Below, one piece after another: positions 44,600 through 55,543 of a stretch of DNA of 64,000 bases; the stretch's first letter is position 1, and each line of letters starts with the position of its first letter. Under the pieces are notes generated by a model. It was not told where the DNA came from. It saw only the letters and a program-made list of their open reading frames with translations, and did no database searches. The stretch comes from Gordionus sp. m RMFG-2023 (lineage: Eukaryota; Nematomorpha; Gordioida; Chordodea; Parachordodidae), in contig NC_088775.1 of assembly GCF_954871325.1 (NCBI RefSeq), forward strand, positions 28,497,561 to 28,561,560. The letters run 5' to 3'. Both the position numbers and the translations under genes were made by a program.

Positions 44600-47060
44600 T
44601 ATACAATTATGAAATAACAACTCTCTCTACTAATCATAAATCAAGTTATGTCTGGAGGTACTTTGGAAATCTTATTTTGAAGAATGAAAATAAGAAAAGC
44701 ACAATAATGCTTGATTATATTTATTTTGAACCTTGTTTAAAATTGGCGAAAAAAGATGAGGAAGATTCGAATAAATATAATTCATTTTCACAGAAATTTA
44801 TTTTTTTAGACTTATATTTATATATATTTTATATTTTAGTTATGAAATAAAATGTTTTAGTAAAAATATAAGTACAAGTAATCTATCTCGGCACTTAATT
44901 AATTATCACAAACTATCAGAAAAAATGAATAATAATAAATCCATTCAAAGTCTAAAAATATTTTTAAAGCCAACAGCAAGACAGCAATAATATAAAAAAT
45001 AAAAAATGGCTCTTATATTAGTATTATAGTTTATTATTATTCATTTAAAATTTTAACTAGTTTTTATTTTGAAAGTTCAAAACAACTAAATTTTTAGTTT
45101 ATTTATTGCCAGCTCTATTTTGAGATCTTTTTAATATATAAACTTAATATATAATTTATTAAATTAATTATGTAAAACTTTATTTTGAAAGTTACTACTA
45201 AATCAAATTTATAATTTGTTTCATTCCAACTCTAATTATGTTTTTTAAATGTCTTTTTAATGTATAAACTTAATATATAATTTATTAAATTAATTATGTA
45301 AAACTTTATTTTGAAAGTTAAAACTAAATCTAATTTATAATTTGTTTCATTCCAGCTCTAATTATTTTGATGTTTTTTTAAATATCTTTTAAATGTTTAA
45401 AATAAATATGAAATCTAATAGGGCGAAATTATGTTTTGATGTGCTGCTTAGATTTAATGCCATTTGATTCTATAAACAATAAAAGAATGACAGATTTTCT
45501 AAAGGTTTAAAATTTATATAAAATGATTATTAAAAAATAAATTGCCTAAAAAATAGAAATATAAGATAATTTAATCCTCGTCAGAATTACCATATAGGAC
45601 AACCATTAGTCGGGGTGCGCTAGACGATGTTTATTTATCTATAAAGGCTCATGTTTTAAATCTAATTTATTCTGGACCAAAATTTTGTTCTATCACTTTT
45701 GATTTATGGACCGATTATTTCAAGCGTCGAAATTATATCACATTTAGTCTTCATCATTTAGATGAAAATTTTGCTTTAAAATATTTTACCCTAGCAAATA
45801 GAAAGTGACTTAAAAGCATACTGGGGAAACAATATTATCTGAGAGATAGTATTGAAGAGGAGTTCCGTTTAAAAGCTAAAATAATACAAATGGTAACTGA
45901 TACTGGGGCAAATGTCAAAAGAAACGTCAGATTAGGGAATTATGAGCATCATTTATGCTTAGGGCATGGACTTCCTAATTTGGTTATAGTTGATGGCATA
46001 AAAAAAGCTACCAAAATTGATATTCTCATTAAAAAAATTAGAGAAATTATTTCAGCCCTTAGATATCGAGTGGATTTGGAATGTGAAATTAAGGCTGAAC
46101 ATCGTAAATGTCTGCAGTCAATTTATGAGACGGGTAATATCTTGGATATTAATGATTCTGATCCATACCTTGATGACCATTTTGATATGTCTGATGAATC
46201 GGATAATAGAAATGGCAATACACCAACCAATCTAATTAATGGAAAAACCTTAAAATTAAATTGCCCTACCCGCTGACATAGCATATATGCTAGAAAGTGT
46301 TCGCAGTGTAAACAAAATTCTATAAATAATGTTCTAAATAAAATAAGAAAACAATCTTTAAAACTCTTTAATAATGAATGGGATATGATTGATGAGCTTT
46401 ACGCAGTATTAAATCCATTCCGAGAGTCGGTGGAAATCTTTCTTCCCAAAAAGGATCGAAAATAAACTTAGGGTTATTATTTCGCAGTGAAATAGAAGCT
46501 CATATACAAATCAATAGATCTGATTGCTCAGATATTATATGCTTAAAAGAAAATATGGAAAAAAAGGCTTGATCATTGGTTTCCCATTACTGAACTTCAA
46601 GTTATTTTATATTTTTTATTAATAAAATTATATTTTAAACATTAGATATTAGCAACTCTACTTGATCCCAGAATTCAAAATCTTAAAGTTGTTTCAGAAT
46701 ATTTAAATTCGAATTATACGACATCATTGCAATTTTTAATTCGACATTTAAAACTTTTAGAGCATGATAGAAATGCACAGAGTAAAATTCAAGTTAATGG
46801 TCAAACATCAAGCTCTTATATTGCTAAATTAGCTCGTAAGCATTCCCTTCCAAGTAACGATTATAACAATATTAGTAATCTAGAACAAGAATGCCATATT
46901 TTGCTCAGCCAAAATAATATCCCAGAAGAAGACACATTAATCTTTTGGAAGAAAAAGCGACTGGAACTTCCTATGCTTGCTAATTTAGTTAGGAAGGTTC
47001 ATTGTATACCTGCACAGCGAAAGATCCATTGCTGGATTAATACTCAATGCTAAAAAGACT
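44600..47060 (+). pseudogene. hAT transposase of the GC-ended element, broken
   Basis: The BED finger begins around SYVWRYFGNLILKNENKK (44645) and its histidine part RHLINYHKLSEK lies near 44895, possibly across a small intron. The catalytic core follows as CSITFDLWTDYFKRRNYITF (45690-45750), MVTDTGANVKRNV and HLCLGHGLPNLVI (45890 on), LNCPTRWHSIY near 46255, LLDPRIQNLKVV near 46660, and the C-terminal FWKKKRLELPMLANLVRKVH (46940-47000). Several stops and frame changes separate the pieces. It is distinct from the transposase at 52891. Confidence 0.82.
45063..45420. repeat. About 120-bp tandem repeat, three diverged copies
   Basis: Units recur at about 45064, 45180 and 45304 with TTTATTTTGAAAGTT, TTTCATTCCAGCTCTAATTA and AACTTAATATATAATTTATT. 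They lie between the BED part and catalytic core of the transposase. Confidence 0.75.
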
Positions 47061-47270
47061 TCTTTATGTACCACAAACCTTGATAAAATACTGTTTATTC
47101 ATGACAATTATAATTTTGCTAAATCTGGATTATGACTTATTATATTTCATACTTTATATTTTCCTTGCAAATAGTGTTGTTAAACGGCGCGTTTTGAGCC
47201 GATTTTTTAAAACGGCTAACTCAATATTTTAGCCAGAAAAATATTGTTTGAGCCTCGAGATTTCGATAAT

Positions 47271-50055
47271 GGGTCATTCCATGTCAAATGAGCAAAAAAA
47301 TCAAGATTTTCGGCCGACCTCTTTCAATTTCGATAAAAAGTTGTAGACTTGTTATATATGTTCCCATTAGATTATAAACAAAATTTTAGCGCATTGGCAA
47401 CTATATTAGCGGAGATAATCGGGGTTAAAGGTCCAAAAAACGTCTTTTTTTGCTTTTTACTGATGTCAAATAATTAGTTTTTAATTTAAAACTAAATATG
47501 ATCAAATATTGAATCTAATATCAATAGCTAAGTTAATAATTGATAATTATGGCTAAAACATCAAAATTAATTTTTGATAAAATTTGGGTCATCTTATGGT
47601 CAGTTGAAAACTTGAAATTAATATTTCGAAATGTATATGATCTCCGATTTTTAATTTTTTTAAGAAATATTATCCTTTTACTATATTTTTAATAATTTCT
47701 TCAACAATTAGCATGGCTGGATATTTATTTAAAAAAATATTTCGATTTTTATACTTTAAAAAAAATAGATGGCGCTATATATAATAGTTTTAATATGTTA
47801 AAATTCATTTTTTTTATTGATTAAAAATATTTTAATGTAATATATCATAAAATTCGATTATATAACTTTGTAAACCTTATTCCCCTGAGATATTCACAAG
47901 ATAAAAAATTTTAATAATTTTTTTAATATTTCAATGTAAATTAAAAATAATTAAAAAATCCGACTAACGAACAAAAAAGCAGGATTAAAGGAGTGCAGGA
48001 AAATTATTAAGGGAAAAATCGAAAATCACATTAATTACCAGGCCTACCCCCAACCTTCCCCCCCCAGACTAAGTCATATACCCATCAAGATCAAGAATGT
48101 TATGAAATTGTCATTATCTTAAATTATTAAAATAACCAGAGATGAAGAAAATTTCGAAGATTTTAAAAAAATTTTTAAGCAATAAAAATAAACAAAATTA
48201 TAGTTCTGATGAAATAAGCCGACTCATGCCTGGAATAAAAGATTGTGTATCTGTTAAAGGCGAGAAAGATTCAGTCCAAAGACTTATATTAAATAAGCTT
48301 AGATAAATATTCAAGATGTTTAAGGAAGAATACCCAAATACATTAATTGGATTTTCTAAATTTGCCGAAGACCAAAAAACTGTATTTTAGTTGGAGCTAG
48401 TCTGCTCCATTCATCAGAATGTGATAATAATGACAAATGTAATAGCTGAAATTACAGCAGGAGAAGATTACTGTATAAATTCTTATAACTATCTTTTGGC
48501 GCAAATTATTTGTAATCCATCTCAGCCAAAATGTTATTTAACAAATTGTGATCAATGCCCTGATATAGAATCTCTTAAGGGCCAATTATACCAATTGTTT
48601 CAGAGAAATCGTATAGAATATGTCACGTTTAAACAATGGATCACGGTGGATAGAGCAAATCTTGAAACTATTATAAAGTCCATTGATGATTTCATCGAAT
48701 ATCTATTAGAAAAAGTTCAAATCGTCACTCTTTATAGCTAAACACAAAGTTTATTTTTGAAGAATTCCAAAGAAAATTTAAAAGATGGGGAATTTTTAAC
48801 AATTCTAGATTATTCTGAAAATTATTCCTTCATTTTACAAGATGAAGTTCAGGGATTTCATTGGAACAACGTGCAGGCCACTATACATCCATTTGTAGCA
48901 TATTATAAATCTGGAGAAAAATTAAAAAATATAAATTTTGTTATTTTATCCAAATTTAATTATAAACCAGAAAAAATAATATATTTTTCAGATGAAGCCG
49001 CGTCTCAATACAAGAATCGCGAAATTTTTTTGAACATATGCCTTCATAAATACGATTTTAATATTCCTGCCGAATGGCATTTTTTTGCCACTGCTCACGG
49101 CAAAAATGCATGTGACGGTATCGGAGGAACTGTCAAAAGATTAGTTGCCAGAGCTAATCTTCAAAGGCCAAATAAAAATCAAATCCTAACCCTATTAGAA
49201 TTATATAATTATGCTAAAGAAAATATTAATGGAATTCAATTTTGAATATGTATCCAATCAAGAATATATCGAAGAGGAATTAGCCCTTCGTAAAAGATAT
49301 AATTCTGCACTGCCCATACATGGGACCCAAAAAATTCACGGGGTTATTCCCATTGAAATAATATTCTAATTCCAAAAAACAAGTTTCGTTTTTAAATGAG
49401 AAAATAAAATTTTAAAATATTAATTGATATATAACATGTGTATATGATGATAAATGGTGGTTAGGATATATAATCGATAAAAATGATATAAATGAAGAAG
49501 TAAAAATCAGATTTTTACACCCTTGTGGACCTTCAGCCTTATTTTAAATTCCTCTGAAAGATGATATTTTAGTGTTGCCTAAATCTCATATTCTCTCGCT
49601 GGTCAATCCTTCTACTCCCACCAGTCAAACATATATTATCTCCTGAAGAAATCTCACAAGCTAGCCAATTTCTTAAAAAAATTAAAAATCGGAGATCATA
49701 TACATTTCGAAATATTAATTTCAAGTTTTCAACTGACCATAAGATGACCCATATTTTATCAAAAATTAATTTTGATGTTTTCGCCATAATCATCAATTAT
49801 TAACTTAGCTATTGATATTATATTCAATATTTGATTATATTTAGTTTTAAATTAAAAACTAGTTATTTAACATCAGTAAAAAGCAAAAAAAGATTCTTTT
49901 TAGACCTTTAACCCCGAATATCTCCGCTAATATAATTGCTAATGCGCTAAAATTATGTTTATAATCTAATGAGAACATATATAACCAGCCTACGATTTTT
50001 CATCGAAATCGAAAGGGGTCGGCCGAAAAGTGATTGATTTGACATGGAATGACCC
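47271..50055 (+). mobile_element. GGGTCATTCCATGTCAAAT element with DxxENY transposase, 4-bp TSD TAAT
   Basis: Inverted repeats of about 400 bp (47271-47690 and 49655-50055) end in GGGTCATTCCATGTCAAAT, flanked by TAAT on both sides. The target is known because the MITE it hit has another uninterrupted copy. The central region carries the transposase gene. It is the most complete of three related elements in the window. A 4-bp duplication would suit Sola-type transposons, but the superfamily is not proven. Confidence 0.85.
48130..49370 (+). pseudogene. DxxENY-type transposase, interrupted
   Basis: In order: SRLMPGIKDCVSVKGEK (about 48220), FKEEYPNTLIGFSKFAE (48320), then VCSIHQNVIIMTN, CDQCPDIESLKGQL and FKQWITVDRANLETII. 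Next come the first catalytic block ILDYSENYSFILQDEVQGFH, YFSDEAASQYKNRE with the second aspartate, AEWHFFATAHGKNACDGIGG and TVKRLVARANLQRP. A segment of about 30 residues usual between the first and second blocks is missing, and stops occur near 48388 and 48740. The family is common in aphid, tick and cnidarian genomes, usually annotated as uncharacterised. Confidence 0.75.
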
Positions 50056-51739
50056 TAATATATGTCTAGACCTTTGTCCCTTCTATGAGCAAAATCTTCA
50101 GGCTTGCATTTTCTGGGTGAAATAATGAATTAGCCGTTTTTAAAAATCGGCTCAAAACGAGCCGTTTAACAACACTAATTCCAAATTTATTTTAATTATA
50201 ATAAAAATCAATAGAATATTTCTTATATCTGTTGGATGTGACTCTGATCTGAGTAAAAATGAAATTCCTTAGTCTATTTCTGAGAATGAGAAAATAGATA
50301 AATTTAAATTGGAGTGAGACAGGAAATAAAGATGTTAACAAGTTATTAGAGAAGATCGCCCAAATAAATTATAAAAAATGTAACACATTAATTTATAAAT
50401 TAAATTCATCAAAAAATAAATTGATTTATAAATTAAATTCATTAAAAAATTTTAAAATAAATATTGTGCCGCCGCCGCCGACAATTTAGTAGACGCGAAA
50501 TCGGCGCGCCGCCGAACGCCGATAAAAAAAATTTAAAAAAACTGCCGCCGTTGATTGAGAGATCGGCGCACAGGTCTTATTATGGTATATAAATAAAGGG
50601 TAGATTGACTTATTTTCAAGCTATTTAAAATTATTAACACCATGTAGCGGAATTTATTTAAGCATTTTATTTATTTAACCTTTTTTTACCACTGAAAATT
50701 TTTATATGAACAGTTCTTGTTATCCTTTACAAAATATCTGAAATTTGGAGAAAAAGGTTTATACTAACATTTTAAAAAATTAATTAAAAATTTTTAACCG
50801 CAATTTAAAAAAAATTTATTAATCAAAAATTAATTTTATTTAAAATACGAGGAAGAGTTTACTTAGGGCTATAAAATGAGCCATGATCAGGGTTGCCAGG
50901 TCAAAATTTTCAAATTGCGGGAGAAATTTGGTATTATGCGGGAGAAATATGAAAATTGCGGTAGAAATATAAGAATTGCTAAAAAAAAATTGCGGGCCGG
51001 GCCGGGATTTGGAATTGACTTAATTATCCGCCTATTATTTTTTATAATTAGTTTATATAAATGCATACGGTAACTATTTTTCAAAATAAAATAACATCTT
51101 GATTTATTTAAATATATTAATTTATAAAAAAAAACCAACGATCTTTTTTAAATATAAATGAATATAAAAAAAACGATTTTAATTTTACAATTAAAAATAT
51201 ATTTTATGCGAATGTCCCGAAAAACGACCTCAATTAGAAATCTACCGTGTGTGCAGGGGTTCGAACCGAACCACAAAACCGGAATGAACCGTTATGATTT
51301 TCTGAACCGTAACCGAACCGTTATGAAGAAAACATTAAAAGAGCGAACCGAACCGTTATAAATATTTTGAACCGGTTTTAAAAATAATATATTTTAAATT
51401 ATTAACCTAAATTTAAAATTTTAATTTTCCTTGGGGGCATTTTTTAAATTGGTAATTTCTTTTCAAATTAAATATTTCTATATTATCAACATTATATATC
51501 AAATTAAATATTTTTATATTATCAACATTATATAGGTTTGTTGTTTTATCTTTAAATACTTAATTTATAAGAGATTAGACAATTTATCTGTTAATTAGAT
51601 AAGATAAGATATCTTAAAATCAGACATAATTATTCTTGGCTAAATTAACAAATTTATATATAAGATATTAATAAGCTTTTAGAATAATACCTGCTAATAA
51701 TTAGGAAAAAATTATATAATTCTATTATTAATAAATAAC

Positions 51740-52840
51740 ATCTAATAGAAATCAAGTACATTTTACATTCATTTTTATATTATATGGTTTATTTTTTATC
51801 TCATTATAAAAACTTGGATCATAGAATTTAAATGACAATAAATAAAATAGTCAGCAATATTTTAATGATATAATAATTTTTTATTTATAATCATTGTTTT
51901 TTTTAAATTCAGAATTCTAATATTATAAATTATTTATTATTATAATATGTTAGTTAGCATTTACCATTATCATATATGCAAAATAAAAAAATATGATTAA
52001 AGAATGGCATTTGTAATGAATATTTTTCTAAATCTGTATTTTTAAATAATAAAAATCTTACTGTAAATCTTCTGTTTAAATAAGTTAATTAACATTGCAT
52101 TAAATTATTTTTATACTTTTATTTATTTATTAATGTGTTTTATATTTAAATAAACTTACAGTGAATTAAAAATAGGAATTAAATTTTGATGTTAAACTAA
52201 ATATAAATACTATAGTTTAACTTAAATTACCTATTCTGTCATATTATATTAACATCTAATAGAAATAAAGTACTGACCAATTTTTATATAATGTTGTTTT
52301 ACAATAATTTCTTATTAATTGATATATTCAAAAAAAGTTTATCTTAGTTTATATAGAATATATCAGAGTGGGTAATTTGAATTAAACTATACTAGTTATA
52401 TTTAGTTTAACATCAAAATATAATTCCTATTTTTAAGTGTAAGTCTATTTAATATAAAACACAAATAAATAAAAGTATAAAATAATTTAATGCAATGTTA
52501 GTTAACTTATTTAAACTGAAGATTTATAGTAAGATTTTTATTATTTAAAAATACAGATTTAGAAAAATACATTACAAATGCCATTCTTTAATCATATTTT
52601 TTTTTATTTTGCATATATGATAATGGTAAATGCTAACTAACATATTATTTTAATAATAAATATTAGAATTCTGAATTTAAAAAAAATATGATTTTTATAA
52701 ATAAAAAATTATTATATCATTAAAATATTTATTGCTGACCATTTTATTTATTGTCATTTAAATTCTATAATCCAAGTTATTTAAAAAAATAAAAATGAAA
52801 GTAAAATTGTTTCTATTAAGCTTTTTTATTTATTCTATTT
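51740..52840. repeat. 1.1-kb palindrome inside hAT copy 1
   Basis: 51740-52280 is followed by its imperfect inverted copy 52300-52840, sharing TAATAGAAA, GAATTTAAATGACAATAAAT, CAGAATTCTAATATT and TTAGCATTTACCATTATCAT. It lies between the left end and the transposase start. The same palindrome is in copy 2 at about 57900-59010. It is probably an older fold-back insertion fixed in this hAT family. Confidence 0.85.
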
Positions 52841-52890
52841 ATATAATAAAAGATTTTCATCTATGATATAGCTTTTTAGTTATCTATTAA

Positions 52891-54807
52891 ATGGTTCGGG
52901 AAAAGTCAAATCCTGAGCGTTCCTATTTTAAATTAGATATCATAAAAAATCAATCTATTTGTAAAATAGAAGACTGTGGTAAGGTCTTAACTGGGGACCA
53001 TGCTGCAAATCTTAAACGACATATAGAAAGATTCCACAATAGGGAATTCAAATTATTAAGAAAAAAGAAAGAAAATTTGACTATTAAAAAAATTCAAATA
53101 ACGAAAACTGCAAACCAGTATAATACAATCCAAGATGCTTTTAAGTCCAACCCTACTACAATCAATATAAATAAAGAAACTTTAATCCGCTCCTGCACCG
53201 AGCTAATAACAGTTCACGGTAGGCCAATAAAAATAATTGACGACAAAGCATTTCGAAATATTATAGATCCAATAATTATAGGATTGGGTGGAAATTTAAC
53301 TATCAATTCGGAAAATAAACGCAATAATATTAAAAAAATGGCGTTAGATTTTTCGGAAAATATAAAAACGGAAGTATATCAAAAACTTATTTCGTTAAAA
53401 TTAGATATAACAACTAGATATGATAGGTCCATATTGAGGATCAATATTCAATTTATAAATAACGGAAAAATAAAATTAAGGACTCTATGCATGAAAGTGA
53501 TTAAAGAACGACACACATCAGAATATCTTAAAAAAATTATTCTAGATGTTCTAAAAGAATATGAAATATAAATTGAGCAGATTTACATAATAACCACCGA
53601 TAATGCAGCAAATATGATTAAGTTAATTAAGCTATTAATACTACACGATGAAGAAGATGATGACCTTAACGATTATTTAATTAATGATGATTTAAATATT
53701 AATGATATAATTCATGATGAAAATAAAGAACCTTTCAATATTGAAAATATTAATCTTGCATCAAATGCCAGTTCCATATTAATAGGTATTAGATGTGCTT
53801 CACATACATTTCAATTAGCAATTAATGATTGCATTAAAAATTCAAATGAAATTGTCATTATAAATAAAGCAAGAAACGTCTGCAAAAAAATAAGAAATCA
53901 GACAACAATGGCTATTCTCTCAAAATTAAATTTGAAAAAACCACTAATAGATTGTTGCACAAGATGGAACTATATCTATTTAATGTTGGAGAGATTACTA
54001 GAGTTAAAAAGTTTTTGCCAAGAAATATCGCTCCAAAGCTATCGCGAAAAATGTTTATCAGAGAATGAATGGAAAATAATTAGTGACATATTAAAAGCTT
54101 TATATCCAGCTTATGTTTTGACAAAATATTTACAAATTGAACAATTGACAATGGGCGATTTTTATGCTGCGTGGATTTAAAATCTCATGCAAACGAGTAA
54201 AGTAGACACTCCATTTGCCAGACTTTTAGTTTCTACGATGAAAGCACGAGAAATAAATTTCAAAAATGAAGTTTTTTGCTCTGCTATTTATCTCGACCCT
54301 AGATATAATGTATTTTTAACTTTTGAAGAAAGAGAGATCGCCAGAAAACATCTTTGTAAAACTTGGAACTTGATACAAAATCTAAATAATCAGAATATTG
54401 AAATTCTAAATACTATGCCTACGTGTTCGTATTCGAAGGATAATTTAGATGATGATTTTGAAGATTTATTAAAGTCGCATGAAAGTCTTAATAAGAATAA
54501 TTCTCAGGGCATCGAAAATTATAATAAATGTATAGAAATAGAATATATAATTCGGTCATTTGATAATATAGAGAGATTAGAAAAAGATACTAATCTTTTG
54601 AATTATTGGGAAAATGTAAAGAATAGTATGCCAGAACTTTATAAGTTAGCTATAACTGTGCTAGCAGTTCCAGCTACGCAGGTCTCCGTAGAAAGAGCAT
54701 TTTCAAGCCTTAAGTTTATACTCTCTGCGCAGAGAACTAAATTAAATTCTGAAATATTAGAAAATATTTTAGTTATCCGTTCGAATTCTCTTTTTAAACC
54801 TAAATAG
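52891..54807 (+). pseudogene. hAT transposase of copy 1, almost full length, two in-frame stops
   Basis: A single frame of 638 codon positions starts MVREKSNPERSYFKLD with a BED-type finger (CKIEDCG ... LKRHIERFH; Cys-x4-Cys and His-x4-His). It continues through the RPIKIIDDKAFRN block, TTDNAANMIKLI, CASHTFQLAINDC, CCTRWNYIYLMLERLLEL, TMGDFYAAW and AIYLDPRYNVFLTFEE. The C-terminal dimerisation domain is AVPATQVSVERAFSSLKFIL. Stops lie at 53569-53571 (copy 2 has AAA there) and 54178-54180 (the same TAA in copy 2). The gene is otherwise intact, so the insertion is recent. Confidence 0.92.
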
Positions 54808-55194
54808 TATAGTATACATATTATTTTATTCATTATTGTATTTACGCATGTTTGTTTTTATCTTATTTATTTATGAAATAAAAAAAAACTAATTTGTCTA
54901 ATTTATATTTCCTAAATTTAATAAAAATATCTATTAGATTATCATGGATAAATTAAATAAGAAATTATAAACTAAAAAGATTTTTCTCTAAAATTAATAT
55001 ATACATGGTTAATGATTAATTTTTTTTTAAATTAAATTTATAAAAACCGGAACAAACCGAAAGAACCGTTATAAATTATAAACCGAACCGATATGATTTT
55101 TTTTTAAAAACCGAAATGGAACAAAACCTTTATAAAATTTTAAACTAAAAACCGGAAAGAACCGAAACGTTATACTAAACGGTTCGAAACCCTG

Positions 55195-55543
55195 GTTTTA
55201 TTGAAACGACCTTAATTTTGTTATTAGATGCATCTGTTAGAATATCATATGTATGCCCATCTTTCAAATCGTCAAGAATTGACCTCCTGGTTTTAGGTCC
55301 TAAAACATTGATGATAGCCTTGTTCATTTTTGTTCTACAAGTATAGTTTTCATTTATATTAGAGTCGTTAAATATTATGGGAAAAAACTACCAACATTGT
55401 GATTATAAGTATCTCTGTGAATGTTGTACTACAAGATAAGTGATTACAATTGCCCCAACTGTAGTTTTATTTTTGGAATACCTTATTATGTATTTAAACG
55501 TGATAATTAAGCGCCTATCCCTATAATGTTATACCCACACACG
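55195..55543. other. 349-bp spacer between the inverted hAT copies, itself inverted
   Basis: The spacer begins with GTTTTATT and ends with CACACACG, the two target duplications that belong on the far sides of the pair. Its body is a diverged copy of 61280-61530 in direct orientation (shared ATCTTTCAAATCGTC, GATAGCCTTGTT and GAGTCGTTAAATAT), so it is a piece of the surrounding element's transposase gene. Confidence 0.88.

Larger units (their letters stand above)
47172..50177. mobile_element. hAT MITE of the TAGTGTTGTTAAACGGC family, split by the 47271 element
   Basis: Ends TAGTGTTGTTAAACGGC and GCCGTTTAACAACACTA, flanked by CTTGCAAA and ATTCCAAA (6 of 8). Without the inserted element it is 217 bp. 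The uninterrupted relative at 35766 shows the empty site as TTTCGAGAATATATG. Confidence 0.85.
44276..50578 (+). mobile_element. hAT element with GC-rich TAGACCTGTGCGCCG ends, TSD ATTATGGT
   Basis: Ends TAGACCTGTGCGCCG and CGGCGCACAGGTCTT are flanked by ATTATGGT (44268-44275 and 50579-50586). Both subterminal zones are CCGCCG-rich in an otherwise very AT-rich sequence. It carries a decayed transposase in its left half and a MITE with a further insertion in its right half (47172-50177). Confidence 0.9.
51254..55194 (+). mobile_element. hAT copy 1 (3.94 kb), CAGGGGTTCGAACC ends
   Basis: Ends CAGGGGTTCGAACCGAACC and GGTTCGAAACCCTG, with AACCGAACCGTTAT-type repeats in both subterminal zones. The left flank is CGTGTGTG and the right flank is GTTTTATT. 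These do not match each other but match, inverted, the flanks of copy 2. The transposase lies on the plus strand in the right part, and a 1.1-kb palindrome lies in the left part. Confidence 0.93.

Noticed and set aside
44473-44640. Hydrophobic N-terminal part of the open frame from 44473, read as a membrane protein
   Set aside because: Only its later part (SYVWRYFGNL) is real, as a BED finger of a hAT transposase. The tyrosine/isoleucine-rich start is AT-rich noise.
51246-55202. hAT copy 1 as an element lacking a target duplication
   Set aside because: The mismatch of its flanks is explained exactly by exchange with the flanks of copy 2.
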